Source of the DNA: an uncultured Pleomorphomonas sp.
GTDB lineage: Bacteria; Pseudomonadota; Alphaproteobacteria; Rhizobiales; Pleomorphomonadaceae
Assembly: GCA_937868725.1 (NCBI GenBank)
Contig: CALMMQ010000045.1
Location: 1-64,000, forward strand
DNA: 64,000 nt
Direction of reading: 5' to 3'
Shown here: positions 55,945 through 64,000 of the stretch, piece after piece
Numbering within the stretch: position 1 is the first letter of the stretch
Layout of the letters: every line of letters begins with the position of its first letter
The notes under the pieces: generated by a model
Told to the model about the DNA's origin: nothing
What the model saw: only the letters and a program-made list of their open reading frames with translations
Databases searched by the model: none
Made by a program: the position numbers and the translations under genes

Positions 55945-56853
55945 TCAGGCCTTCTTCTGCTGGTTCTGGAAGATGACGATGGGCACCACCAGAATGATCA
56001 GCAGCACCACGGCCACCGCCGACGACACCGGCCAGTCGCGGTTGTTGAAGAACTCGGCCCACAACGTCTTGCCGATCATCAGCGTCGAGGTGCCGCCGAG
56101 GATATCGGGAATGACGAACTCGCCGACGATGGGGATGAAGCACAGGAACGAGCCGGCAACGACGCCGGGCAGCGACAGCGGGAAGGTGATCTTCCAGAAC
56201 GAGCGCAGCGGCGGGCACCCGAGATCGGCGGCCGCCTCAAGCAGCGTGTGGTCCATCTTCTCGAGGGCGGCGTAGAGCGGCAGCACCATGAACGGCAGAT
56301 AGGAATAGACGATGCCGATGTAGACCGCCCAGGCGGTGTTGTAGAGGTGAACCTGCTGGTCGGGACCGTAGATGTGCAGGGCCTGCAGCAGCAGCGTCAG
56401 CAGGCCTTCCGGCTTCAGGATGCCGATCCAGGCGTAGACGCGGATCAGGAACGACGTCCAGAACGGCAGGATGACGGCCATCACCAGGGCGTTGCGCACC
56501 GACTTGGGGGCGCGGGCCATGCCGTAGGCGATGGGATAGCCGATGACGAGCAGCAGCAGCGTCGACACGGCGGCGATCGACAGGCTCGACAGGTAGGCCG
56601 AATAGTAGAGCGGATCGGAGCCGAGGAAGGCGTAGTTGTCGAGCGACAGCTGGCTGAGCTTGTCCCACAGCGTCGCCATGCCGTCGAACACCGGCGTGTA
56701 GGGCGGCTGGGCAATGGCCGTCTGCGACAGCGAAATCTTGAAGATGATGAAGAACGGCGCCAGGAAGAACAGCAGGCTCCACAGATAGGGAACCGCCACC
56801 AGCGCCCATTTGGCGAGGAACGGGCGAACCGAGGACAACGTGCGCTGGACCAT
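55945..56853 (-). CDS. potH: Putrescine ABC transporter permease
   Basis: A 302-residue permease of the PotB/PotH type. About six membrane segments and an EAA loop (EAAADLGCPPLRSFWKITFPLSLPGVV) are visible. The N-terminal extension before the first segment (SLLFFLAPFFIIFKISL) is normal for PotH. ATG 56853 has GGGGAG six bases upstream. It lies between potG and potI with short spacers, so it is co-transcribed with them. Confidence 0.92.
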   Translation of the reverse strand: MVQRTLSSVRPFLAKWALVAVPYLWSLLFFLAPFFIIFKISLSQTAIAQPPYTPVFDGMATLWDKLSQLSLDNYAFLGSDPLYYSAYLSSLSIAAVSTLLLLVIGYPIAYGMARAPKSVRNALVMAVILPFWTSFLIRVYAWIGILKPEGLLTLLLQALHIYGPDQQVHLYNTAWAVYIGIVYSYLPFMVLPLYAALEKMDHTLLEAAADLGCPPLRSFWKITFPLSLPGVVAGSFLCFIPIVGEFVIPDILGGTSTLMIGKTLWAEFFNNRDWPVSSAVAVVLLIILVVPIVIFQNQQKKA

Positions 56854-56864
56854 GCTCGCTCCCC

Positions 56865-58016
56865 TCACTTGGTCAGGACGACGCCGGCTTCGTGCGGCCA
56901 GGTCAGGAACACCTTGTCTTCCCAGGTGATCGGCCGTTCGACAATGCGCGTCAGGTTGGCCATGGTCGCCTTGACGATGGTGCCGTTCTCGAGGCGGACG
57001 CGGAAGATCGAGATGTCGCCGAGGTAGCCGATATCCCAGACTTCGCCGCAGAGCACGTTGCTGGCGCCGGGCGGCGGCGGCTCTAGGCTGATGCGCACCT
57101 TCTCCGGCCGGATGGCAAAGCAGGCGTCGCTGCCTACCCGCACGTCACCGTCGTTGCTGTCGGCGACGATCTCCACCGCCTCGGCCGTGCTGGCCAGCGT
57201 CAGCTGCCGGCCGTTGACCGCCTTGACCTTGCAGTCGATGAGATTGATCTCGCCGACGAAATCGGCGACGTAGCGCGACGCCGGCTGCTCGTAGATTTCG
57301 GACGCCGTGCCGATCTGGGCGATGACGCCGTGATCCATGACGGCGATGCGGTCGGAAACGGTCATCGCCTCTTCCTGATCGTGGGTGACGATCAGGAAGG
57401 TCATGCCGAGCTCGACCTGCAGGTCCATGAGTTCGAACTGGGTTTCCTCGCGCAGCTTCTTGTCGAGGGCGCCGAGCGGTTCGTCGAGCAGCAGCACCTT
57501 GGGGCGCTTGGCGACGGAGCGGGCCAGCGCCACGCGCTGCTTCTGGCCGCCGGAGAGCTGATGCGGCTTGCGCTTGGCGTACTTCTCCAGCTTGACCAGC
57601 GACAGCATCTCGGAGACGCGGGTGTTGATGGCCGAGGAATCGAGCCCGTCCTGCCTGAGGCCGAAGGCGATGTTGGCCTCCACCGTCATGTGCGGAAACA
57701 GGGCGTAGGACTGGAACATCATGTTGACCGGCCGCTTGTAGGGCGGAATGCCGGCCAGGTCCTTGCCGTCGAGCAGAATGCGCCCCTCGGTCGGCTGCTC
57801 GAAGCCGGCCAGCATGCGCATCAGCGTCGTCTTGCCGCAGCCCGACGGCCCGAGCAGGGCGAAGAACTCGCGCTCGTAGATGTCGAGCGACAGGTTGTCG
57901 ACGGCGGTGAAATCACCAAAACGCTTGGTGACATTTTCAAATCGGATCAGCGGCTTGAGCGTCGAATCTTCCCACGGAGCGAACTTGCGCTTGATCGGGC
58001 CCACAGCCATGGTCAT
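56865..58016 (-). CDS. potG: Putrescine ABC transporter ATP-binding protein
   Basis: A 383-residue ATPase. Walker A is GPSGCGKTT, the Q-loop is MMFQSYALFPH, the signature is LSGGQKQRVALARS, Walker B is VLLLDEPLGALD and the switch His is in IVTHDQEEAM. A C-terminal TOBE domain (about 295-380) is typical of polyamine importers. ATG 58016 has AAGGGGA eight bases upstream. Related importers carry spermidine (PotA) or iron, but the PotF partner and catabolic genes point to putrescine. Confidence 0.93.
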   Translation of the reverse strand: MTMAVGPIKRKFAPWEDSTLKPLIRFENVTKRFGDFTAVDNLSLDIYEREFFALLGPSGCGKTTLMRMLAGFEQPTEGRILLDGKDLAGIPPYKRPVNMMFQSYALFPHMTVEANIAFGLRQDGLDSSAINTRVSEMLSLVKLEKYAKRKPHQLSGGQKQRVALARSVAKRPKVLLLDEPLGALDKKLREETQFELMDLQVELGMTFLIVTHDQEEAMTVSDRIAVMDHGVIAQIGTASEIYEQPASRYVADFVGEINLIDCKVKAVNGRQLTLASTAEAVEIVADSNDGDVRVGSDACFAIRPEKVRISLEPPPPGASNVLCGEVWDIGYLGDISIFRVRLENGTIVKATMANLTRIVERPITWEDKVFLTWPHEAGVVLTK

Positions 58017-58078
58017 CGTCGAATCCCCTTGTCGCGACACCGCTTTCCCGTGACAGCAGAATAGCGCGTCACATGCAA

Positions 58079-58103
58079 GCGCCCGACCATGGGGGCCGGG
58101 CGC
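58079..58103 (-). terminator. Hairpin between potF and potG
   Basis: GCGCCCG (58079-58085) pairs with CGGGCGC (58097-58103) around an 11-base loop in the gap between potF and potG. It has no T-run, so it may stop part of the transcripts and give extra binding protein, a usual feature of ABC importer operons. Confidence 0.45.
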
Positions 58104-58121
58104 CTATCACCTGATTTCAGC

Positions 58122-59219
58122 TTACATGCCGGTCTTGACCGAGGTCCAGACGCGGGTCAGCACCCGCTGGGCCTTGGCGTCGTAGGGCGTGGTCGAGAAC
58201 AGGTTGGCCAGCACGTCCTTGGTCGGATAGATCGACGGGTCGGACAGGATGGCCGGATCGATGAACTTCTGCGAGGCCAGGTTGCCGTTGGCGTAGGAAA
58301 CATAGTTCGACGACTTGGCGATGACGTCCGGCTTCATGAGGTAGTTCATGAAGGCATGGGCTTCCTCGGCATGCGGGGCATCCTTGGGGATGGCCATGAT
58401 GTCGAACCACATGTTGGCGCCTTCCTTGGGAATGACGTACTTGACCTCGACGCCGTTCTTGGCCTCGGCGGCGCGGTTGCGCGCCTGCAGGATGTCGCCC
58501 GAATAGCCGACGGCCAGACAGATGTCACCATTGGCCAGCGCGTTGATGTATTCGGACGAATGGAACTTCTGGATATACGGCTTGATGGACGCCAGGAGCT
58601 TGCCGGCCGCTTCCATGTCGGCGGTGCTCTTGGAATCGGGGTTCTTGCCGAGATACTTGAGCGCGGCCGGGATGAGCTCCTCGGAGGCGTCGAGCACCTG
58701 CACGCCGCAGTCCTTGAACTTGGAGACGACTTCGGGCTTGAAGATCATGTCCCAGCTGTCGAGCGGGGCGTCGGGCATGATCGCCTTGATCTTCTCGACG
58801 TTGTAGCCGATGCCGGTGGTGCCCCACATGTAGTCGATGCCGTAGTTGTTGCCTGGATCGTACTGACCGATGCGGTTCATCACGTCCGGCCACATGTTGG
58901 CAAGGTTGGGCAGCTTGGACTTGTCGAGCTTCTGGTAGATGCCGGCGCCGATCTGCCGGGCCAGGAAGGGACCGGTGACCACCACGACGTCGTAGCCCGA
59001 ACCGCCGGCCAGCATCTTGGTCTCGACGATGTCCTGATTGTCGAACACGTCGTAGACGACCTTGATGCCTGTTTCCTTGGTGAAGTCGGTGAGGACGCTC
59101 TCGTCGATATAGTCGGACCAGTTGTAGACGTTGACCACCTTCTCGCCCGCCGATGCCGCCGTCGCGGCCGCGGCGAGGGAAGCTGCCGCCAACACCATGC
59201 GCACTGCCTGCCTCATCAT
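58122..59219 (-). CDS. potF: Putrescine-binding periplasmic protein
   Basis: A 365-residue exported protein. The signal peptide ends near ATAASAG, and the mature part starts EKVVNVYNWSDYIDESVL. Family motifs include FDNQDIVETKMLAGGSGYDVVV, IDYMWGTTGIGYN, AVGYSGDILQA and ANMWFDIMAIPKDAPH, which line the polyamine site in PotF/SpuD. ATG 59219 has GAGAGG nine bases upstream; an upstream frame is artificial. It is the first gene of the pot operon and divergent from the GntR gene, sharing a regulatory region that holds a TGTGATCACA site. Confidence 0.93.
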   Translation of the reverse strand: MMRQAVRMVLAAASLAAAATAASAGEKVVNVYNWSDYIDESVLTDFTKETGIKVVYDVFDNQDIVETKMLAGGSGYDVVVVTGPFLARQIGAGIYQKLDKSKLPNLANMWPDVMNRIGQYDPGNNYGIDYMWGTTGIGYNVEKIKAIMPDAPLDSWDMIFKPEVVSKFKDCGVQVLDASEELIPAALKYLGKNPDSKSTADMEAAGKLLASIKPYIQKFHSSEYINALANGDICLAVGYSGDILQARNRAAEAKNGVEVKYVIPKEGANMWFDIMAIPKDAPHAEEAHAFMNYLMKPDVIAKSSNYVSYANGNLASQKFIDPAILSDPSIYPTKDVLANLFSTTPYDAKAQRVLTRVWTSVKTGM

Positions 59220-59668
59220 CTTGGTCTGCCTCTCAAACACAGTTGCACCCGTTGCGGTTCTTGAATGCAGGACTTGTGCCGCTGCGGGATGGTCGCTCCC
59301 GCCGCGCGCGGCATCAGGCATTCTACGGTGCCGGCCAACGGCAGCGCATTTATGCACAGCATGGGGGTGACCACAACTCCATTGTGCCCAGCAATTGGCG
59401 CCGCGGCGAACTTGCTTGTTCATAAGGCAGGACGACGGCATCAGGTGGCGCAAAAAAGATGGAATTCCCTCGCCGCTGCAACGCCTTACCCCGTCCAGCC
59501 CGCCACTGGCCGAGCCCGCCCGGGCGCGAAGCTGACGCCCGGATGGCCGACCGGGCGGGCAATCCGCCGGTTGCCGGTTGCATTTGACCGCAAATGTGAT
59601 CACAAAATGGCCAGGACCGCCGTCGCGGTCGCCGCGCAGGCGCCGCGCGTGGCGCCAGGAACTGCCGC
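59220..59668. other. Divergent regulatory region potF / GntR gene
   Basis: About 450 bases without a gene of its own. It carries the promoters for the pot operon (left) and the regulator (right) and one operator copy at 59593-59606. The left part is less GC-rich than the right. Confidence 0.5.
59593..59606. promoter_or_regulatory. Candidate GntR operator, copy 1
   Basis: AATGTGATCACAAA contains the palindrome TGTGATCACA and differs from copy 2 (60424-60437) only at the first two bases. It lies 63 bases upstream of the regulator start codon and in the divergent region before potF. Confidence 0.6.
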
Positions 59669-60412
59669 ATGGACACCACCGCGCCAGCCGAACCGGATGG
59701 CACTGCCTCATCGCTCGGCAGATCGGGCGAGAGTGCCCGCAACCGCGTCACGCGGGCACTCCGGGAAAAGCTGATCATCGGCCGCATCCAGCCGGGGCGC
59801 GGCATGACGTTGCGCGGCCTCGCCGCCGAACTCGGCGTCAGCCCGATGCCGGTGCGCGAAGCCATTCAGGGTCTGGCCGCCGAACGGGCGCTCGACCTGT
59901 CGCCGAGCGGCCGCATCTGCGTGCCGCGCCTCGACCAGCGGCGCATCGGCGAGATCCTCGACGCCCGCGCCCTCCTGGAACCGCGCGCCGCCGAACTGGC
60001 GGCGCCCCACATCGATCGCGACTGCGCCCGCCAGCTCGCCCGCATCGACGACGACATCGACCGCAGTCTGCTCGACGGCGATGTCGAGCGCTACCTGCGG
60101 CTCAACCACGATTTCCATTTCACCATCTACCGCCGCTCGCAGTCGGATGTGTTCCTGCCGCTCATCGAGACCCTGTGGCTGCGCTTCGGCCCGTTCATGC
60201 GCATGATCTACGGCCGCGTCGGCACCACCGGCCTCGTCGACCACCACAAGCGGGCCATCGCGGCGGCCGAACGCGGCCAGGCGCGCGAACTGTCGGAGGC
60301 CATCCGTCTCGACATTCACGAGGGTATGCAGCTCATCGCCGAGGCGCTCAAGGATCAGGACGCGGCGGGCGCAGGCGGGCCGTTGCCGGTGCGGCGCCGG
60401 CGGGCGGTTTGA
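59669..60412 (+). CDS. GntR-family regulator (FadR/FCD subfamily)
   Basis: A 247-residue regulator. The winged helix occupies about 25-90 (GRGMTLRGLAAELGVSPMPVREAIQGLAAERAL). The C-terminal FCD domain (about 95-235) has metal-binding type residues in LNHDFHFTIY, DHHKRAIAA and DIHEGM. AGGAA lies eight bases before ATG 59669. Matching palindromes stand before the gene and after it, so it is likely to control itself, the pot operon and the catabolic genes. The effector may be putrescine or a breakdown product; this is inference. Confidence 0.9.
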   Translation: MDTTAPAEPDGTASSLGRSGESARNRVTRALREKLIIGRIQPGRGMTLRGLAAELGVSPMPVREAIQGLAAERALDLSPSGRICVPRLDQRRIGEILDARALLEPRAAELAAPHIDRDCARQLARIDDDIDRSLLDGDVERYLRLNHDFHFTIYRRSQSDVFLPLIETLWLRFGPFMRMIYGRVGTTGLVDHHKRAIAAAERGQARELSEAIRLDIHEGMQLIAEALKDQDAAGAGGPLPVRRRRAV

Positions 60413-60423
60413 CAAACCGCGCT

Positions 60424-60437
60424 TTTGTGATCACAAA
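60424..60437. promoter_or_regulatory. Candidate GntR operator, copy 2
   Basis: TTTGTGATCACAAA is a perfect 14-bp palindrome in the 125-base gap between the regulator gene and the gamma-glutamylputrescine synthetase gene. Its core equals copy 1, so both are probably bound by the same protein. Confidence 0.65.
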
Positions 60438-60537
60438 TATGACATTGCACCAGTTGTTCGATCGTCAGGCGCGCACAGGGCGGGCTGGCCCGAAGTGATG
60501 TCGGCAACCTCCCGCGCGTCCGGGGAAAGGCCTGAAA

Positions 60538-61938
60538 ATGAGTTTGATCACCAGCGACAAGGAACCGACCCTCAAGCAGTTGCGTGGCGTCGAAGACCTC
60601 GGCGAAGCCCGTCTGTGGCTGAAGCAGCGCGGCATCGAGGACATCGAGTGCATCACGCCCGATCTCGCCGGTGTCGCCCGCGGCAAGCTGATGCCGGCCG
60701 ACAAGTTCTTTTCCTCGCCCGTCATGGCCATGCCGTCGTCGGTGTTCACCACGACGATCACCGGCGAGTACCCGGAAGAGGACGACAGCTTCCAGCACGA
60801 CCCCTCGGACGGCGACGTCATCATGCGGCCGGACTTCTCGACGCTGGCCGCCGTGCCCTGGGCGTCGGAGCCGACGGCGCAGATCATCCACGACGCCTAT
60901 CACCGCGACGGCCGCGCCTTCGATCTCGGACCGCGCCAGATCCTGCGCCGCATCACCAACCTCTACGAGCGCGAGGGCTGGCGGGCGGTGGTGGCGCCGG
61001 AGATCGAGTTCTACCTCGTCAAGCAGAACCTCGACCCCGACTATCCGCTCGAACCGCCCATCGGCCGCTCCGGCCGGGCCGAGGCCAGCCGGCAGTCCTA
61101 TTCCATCCAGCACGTCAACGAGTTCGACGACCTGTTCGACGACATCTACGAGTTCTCGGAAAAGCAGGGCCTCGAGATCGACACGCTGATCCACGAGGAA
61201 GGGGCGGCGCAGATGGAGATCAACCTGCGCCACGGCGACCCGCTGGCGCTGGCCGATCAGGTGTTTCTGTTCAAGCGCACCATCCGCGAGGCGGCGCTGC
61301 GCCACAACATGTACGCCACCTTCATGGCCAAGCCGATGAGCCGCGAGCCGGGCTCGGCCATGCACATCCACCAGTCGGTGGAGGACATCGAAACCGGCCG
61401 CAACATCTTCTCGGACGAGGACGGCAAGCCGACGGAAATGTTCTTCTCCTTCATCGCCGGGCTGCAGAAATACCTGCCGTCGGTGATGTGCATGCTGGCG
61501 CCCTACGTCAACAGCTACCGCCGCCTGACGCGTGGCACGGCCGCGCCGATCAACGTCCATTGGGGCTACGACAACCGCACCGTCGGCATTCGCGTCCCCG
61601 ATTCGGGGCCGTCATCGCGCCGGGCGGAGAACCGGGTGCCGTCGTCGGACGCCAACCCTTACCTTGCCATCGCCGCCTCGCTGGCCTGCGGCTTCCTCGG
61701 CGTCAAGGAACGGCTGACGGCCGAGGACCCGATCGCCGGCTCGGCCCGCGATCTGCCGTTCGGCCTGCCGCGCGGTCTGCTGGAAGCGCTGGCGCTGTTC
61801 GACGACACGCCGGAGCTGACCGAGATGTTCGGACCGCGTTTCGTCGCCACCTACCGCGCCATCAAGCAGCAGGAATACGAGACGTTCATGAACGTCATCT
61901 CGAGCTGGGAGCGCCAGCACCTGCTGCTGGCCGTCTGA
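60538..61938 (+). CDS. puuA: Glutamine synthetase-like gamma-glutamylputrescine synthetase
   Basis: A 466-residue member of the glutamine synthetase superfamily. The N-terminal beta-grasp (CITPDLAGVARGKLMPADKFF) is followed by catalytic parts VVAPEIEFYL, HEEGAAQMEINLRHGD, GSAMHIHQSVED and NRVPSSDANPYLAIAASLACG. It lacks the regulatory Tyr region of GlnA-I and resembles PuuA/SpuB, which joins glutamate to putrescine with ATP. GGAAAGG precedes ATG 60538. The aminotransferase and oxidase genes that follow complete a putrescine breakdown cluster. Confidence 0.85.
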   Translation: MSLITSDKEPTLKQLRGVEDLGEARLWLKQRGIEDIECITPDLAGVARGKLMPADKFFSSPVMAMPSSVFTTTITGEYPEEDDSFQHDPSDGDVIMRPDFSTLAAVPWASEPTAQIIHDAYHRDGRAFDLGPRQILRRITNLYEREGWRAVVAPEIEFYLVKQNLDPDYPLEPPIGRSGRAEASRQSYSIQHVNEFDDLFDDIYEFSEKQGLEIDTLIHEEGAAQMEINLRHGDPLALADQVFLFKRTIREAALRHNMYATFMAKPMSREPGSAMHIHQSVEDIETGRNIFSDEDGKPTEMFFSFIAGLQKYLPSVMCMLAPYVNSYRRLTRGTAAPINVHWGYDNRTVGIRVPDSGPSSRRAENRVPSSDANPYLAIAASLACGFLGVKERLTAEDPIAGSARDLPFGLPRGLLEALALFDDTPELTEMFGPRFVATYRAIKQQEYETFMNVISSWERQHLLLAV

Positions 61939-61963
61939 CCGCATTTTTCGCAAGGCAAATTCC

Positions 61964-63343
61964 ATGACCGCGTCAAACAGTTCCACGCTCCGCTATCGCC
62001 GCCTCGACGCCGCCCACCACCTGCACCCGTTCACCGACACCGCCGCCCTCAACGCCAGCGGTCCGCGCGTCATCGTCAAGGGCGAAGGCGTGTGGCTGAC
62101 CGACAGCGACGGCAAGCGCTATCTCGACGGCATGGCCGGCCTCTGGTGCGTCAACATCGGGCATGGCCGGCCGGAGATCGCCGCCGCCGTCGAACGGCAG
62201 ATGCGCGACATCTCCTTCTACAACACCTTCTTCAAGACCACCCACCCACCGGTGGCCGAGCTGTCGGAACTGGTGACCGGCGTGGCGCCGGACGGCTTCA
62301 ACCACGTGTTCTTCTGCAACTCCGGCTCGGAGGCCAACGACACGGTGCTGCGCATGGTGCGCACCTACTGGGCGGCCGTCGGCCAGCCGGGCAAGCAGGT
62401 GGTGATCGCCCGCAAGAACGCCTACCACGGCTCGACCATCGCCGGCGCGTCCCTCAGCGGCATGAAGAGCCAGCACGCCGACATCGGCCTGCCGATCCCC
62501 GGCATCCACCACATCGCCCAGCCCTACTGGTTCGGCGAGGGCGGCGAGCTCAGCCCGGCCGAGTTCGGCCTCAAGGCGGCGCGCGCCCTCGAGCAAGCCA
62601 TCGAAGAGCTCGGCGAGGACAAGGTGGCCGCCTTCATCGCCGAGCCGATCCAAGGCGCCGGCGGCGTCATCATCCCGCCCGACAGCTACTGGCCGGAGAT
62701 CGCCGCCATCTGCCGGCGGCACGACATCCTGCTCGTCACCGACGAGGTGATTTCCGGCTTCGGCCGGCTCGGCACCTGGTTCGGCTGTCAGCACTACGGC
62801 GTCACGCCCGATCTGATGCCGGTCGCCAAGGGCCTGTCGTCGGGCTACCTGCCGATCGCCGGCGTGCTCGTCTCCGACAAGGTGGCGACGGCGCTGGCCG
62901 GTCATGGCGAGTTCCACCACGGCTTCACCTACTCCGGCCACCCCGTGTCCTCGGCGGCGGCCATCGCCAACCTCAACATCCTCAAGAGCGAGAAGCTGGT
63001 CGAACGGGTGGCCGAAGACATCGGCCCCTACCTGCGCCAGCGCTGGCTGCAGCTGGCCGACCACCCGCTGGTCGGCGAGGCGCGCATGACCGGCCTGATG
63101 GGCGCCCTCGAACTGGTGCCGGCCAAGCCGGCCCGGCACCGCTTCCCGGACAAGGCCGGCGTCGGCCTCATCTGCCGCGATCACTCGTTCAACAATGGCC
63201 TGATCATGCGGGCGGTTGGCGACACCATGGTCGTCGCACCGCCGTTCGTGCTCAGCCACGCCGAGGCCGACGAGCTGATCGCCATGGCCAGGCGCACGCT
63301 CGACCTGACGCTCGACGACATCAGGCGGCGCGGTATCGCCTGA
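61964..63343 (+). CDS. spuC: Putrescine:pyruvate aminotransferase-like class III transaminase
   Basis: A 459-residue class III aminotransferase. The typical N-terminus HHLHPFTDTAALNASGPRVI, the PLP region NSGSEANDTVLRMVR, Asp260 in LLVTDEVISGFGR and the PLP Lys289 in MPVAKGLSSGYLPI match SpuC of Pseudomonas, which removes one amino group of putrescine to give 4-aminobutyraldehyde. Other omega-amino acid transaminases are close relatives, but the neighbours support putrescine. It starts 25 bases after puuA and is on the same transcript. Confidence 0.88.
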   Translation: MTASNSSTLRYRRLDAAHHLHPFTDTAALNASGPRVIVKGEGVWLTDSDGKRYLDGMAGLWCVNIGHGRPEIAAAVERQMRDISFYNTFFKTTHPPVAELSELVTGVAPDGFNHVFFCNSGSEANDTVLRMVRTYWAAVGQPGKQVVIARKNAYHGSTIAGASLSGMKSQHADIGLPIPGIHHIAQPYWFGEGGELSPAEFGLKAARALEQAIEELGEDKVAAFIAEPIQGAGGVIIPPDSYWPEIAAICRRHDILLVTDEVISGFGRLGTWFGCQHYGVTPDLMPVAKGLSSGYLPIAGVLVSDKVATALAGHGEFHHGFTYSGHPVSSAAAIANLNILKSEKLVERVAEDIGPYLRQRWLQLADHPLVGEARMTGLMGALELVPAKPARHRFPDKAGVGLICRDHSFNNGLIMRAVGDTMVVAPPFVLSHAEADELIAMARRTLDLTLDDIRRRGIA

Positions 63344-63477
63344 CCGGCCGGCCATGCGCAAAGTTCCCAAGCGCCGCAGCCGATCGGATGGTCTATCAAG
63401 ATGAGACCTGCCGATGGACTGGGCATGCCCAGGCATTTTGCAGATATCCCAACCGAGCCCAACCCGTCAGGTCGCCC

Positions 63478-64000
63478 ATGTATCCGATTTCCTTCATGCC
63501 GCCCGAGGGCCGCGCCCCCCACGCCGACAGCTGGTACGCGGCGAGCGCCGGTGACATTCCGAACTATCCCGAGCTCCGCGGCCACAAGCGCGCCGACGTC
63601 GCGGTGGTGGGCGGCGGCTACACCGGTCTGTCGGCGGCCCGATCGCTGGCGGCGGCCGGGCTCAAGGTGGTGGTGCTGGAAGCCAACAAGGTGGGCTGGG
63701 GCGCCTCGGGCCGCAATGGCGGCCAGATCCATCCCGGCCAGCGCATGGACCCCGACTGGCTGGCGGCCAAAGTCGGCGAAGCGGCGACGCGCGACCTGCT
63801 CAAGCTGGCCGACGAAGCGCGGCGCTTTCTCGACACCCTGGTGGCCGAGGAGGCCATCGACTGCGACCTGACGGGCGGCCTCATCCACGCCGTGCACAAG
63901 AGCCGGGCGGTCGAGGGCGAGCGCCGCCACATCGACCATCTGCGCACCAAGTGGGGCATCGAGCACCAGTTCCTCGACCGTGACGAGACGGCCCGCCGCC
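63478..64000 (+). CDS. FAD-dependent amine oxidase (PuuB/OrdL type), N-terminal part
   Basis: The gene runs off the window; 174 complete codons are visible. The start MYPISFMPPEGRAPHADSWY is followed by the FAD-binding VAVVGGGYTGLSAARSLAAAG and VLEANKVGWGASGRNGGQIHPG, the pattern of PuuB/OrdL-type (DAO family) gamma-glutamylputrescine oxidases. It would oxidise gamma-glutamylputrescine from PuuA or a related amine. It lies 134 bases after spuC on the same strand. The rest of the pathway (PuuC, PuuD) may lie beyond the window. Confidence 0.85.
   Translation, partial: MYPISFMPPEGRAPHADSWYAASAGDIPNYPELRGHKRADVAVVGGGYTGLSAARSLAAAGLKVVVLEANKVGWGASGRNGGQIHPGQRMDPDWLAAKVGEAATRDLLKLADEARRFLDTLVAEEAIDCDLTGGLIHAVHKSRAVEGERRHIDHLRTKWGIEHQFLDRDETARR

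Overview
This window is high-GC chromosomal DNA of an alphaproteobacterium, most likely of the order Hyphomicrobiales (Rhizobiales). The evidence is a PdhS/PleC-type sensor kinase, an Irr-type iron-box upstream of bacterioferritin, a tRNA-His with A73 and no encoded G-1:C73 pair, a DUF3563 miniprotein and several chemoreceptors. Citrate-fermentation genes together with chemotaxis and polyamine genes would fit a Pleomorphomonas-like bacterium, but that genus-level guess is inference.

Layout. 1-3464: the end of a probable eda gene and its terminator, then an OmpR-type regulator and an unusual sensor kinase whose C-terminus is a periplasmic solute-binding domain. 3448-10858 (minus): a complete citrate uptake and citrate-lyase operon, citS-citC-citD-citE-citF-citX-citG, plus a translationally coupled alpha/beta hydrolase. 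11450-12448: moaA. 13123-15354: a chemoreceptor with a C-terminal PilZ domain. 15498-16056: two small genes, one of them the 52-residue DUF3563 protein. 16192-24122 (minus): a chemotaxis operon, STAS-cheY-cheA-cheW-mcp-cheW-cheR-cheB. 24542-28614: an HD-GYP response regulator and a pair of fold-type II PLP enzymes of unknown substrate. 28793-38632: an outer-membrane barrel, a Tat-exported phosphoesterase, an SDR/HxlR divergent pair, tRNA-Arg(CCG), deoC, and an Aer-like receptor split into a PAS protein and a PilZ-ended transducer.

38732-50454 is the most interesting part: an 11.7-kb element in tRNA-His(GTG), flanked by 64-bp direct repeats (63/64 identical), with integrase and excisionase genes next to the tRNA. 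It carries two winged-helix/replication-type proteins, small and large terminase, a portal fused to a prohead protease, a Mu gpT-like capsid protein and a head-tail joining protein. It has no tail, baseplate or lysis genes. I read it as a capsid-forming phage satellite (cf-PICI-like) that makes and fills its own heads and would need a helper's tails. An AT-rich two-gene cargo cassette (XRE regulator plus membrane/coiled-coil protein) is inserted on the opposite strand between the packaging and capsid genes.

50815-64000: a large PAS sensor kinase, bfd and bfr in convergent orientation, then a putrescine locus. potF-potG-potH-potI run left. A GntR/FCD regulator, a gamma-glutamylputrescine synthetase-like enzyme, a putrescine aminotransferase and an FAD amine oxidase (cut by the window end) run right. 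Two copies of a TGTGATCACA operator lie where such a regulator would control both arms.

Three copies of a short palindromic dispersed repeat (two of 115 bp, one partial) sit in intergenic DNA near 11.3, 30.4 and 32.6 kb.
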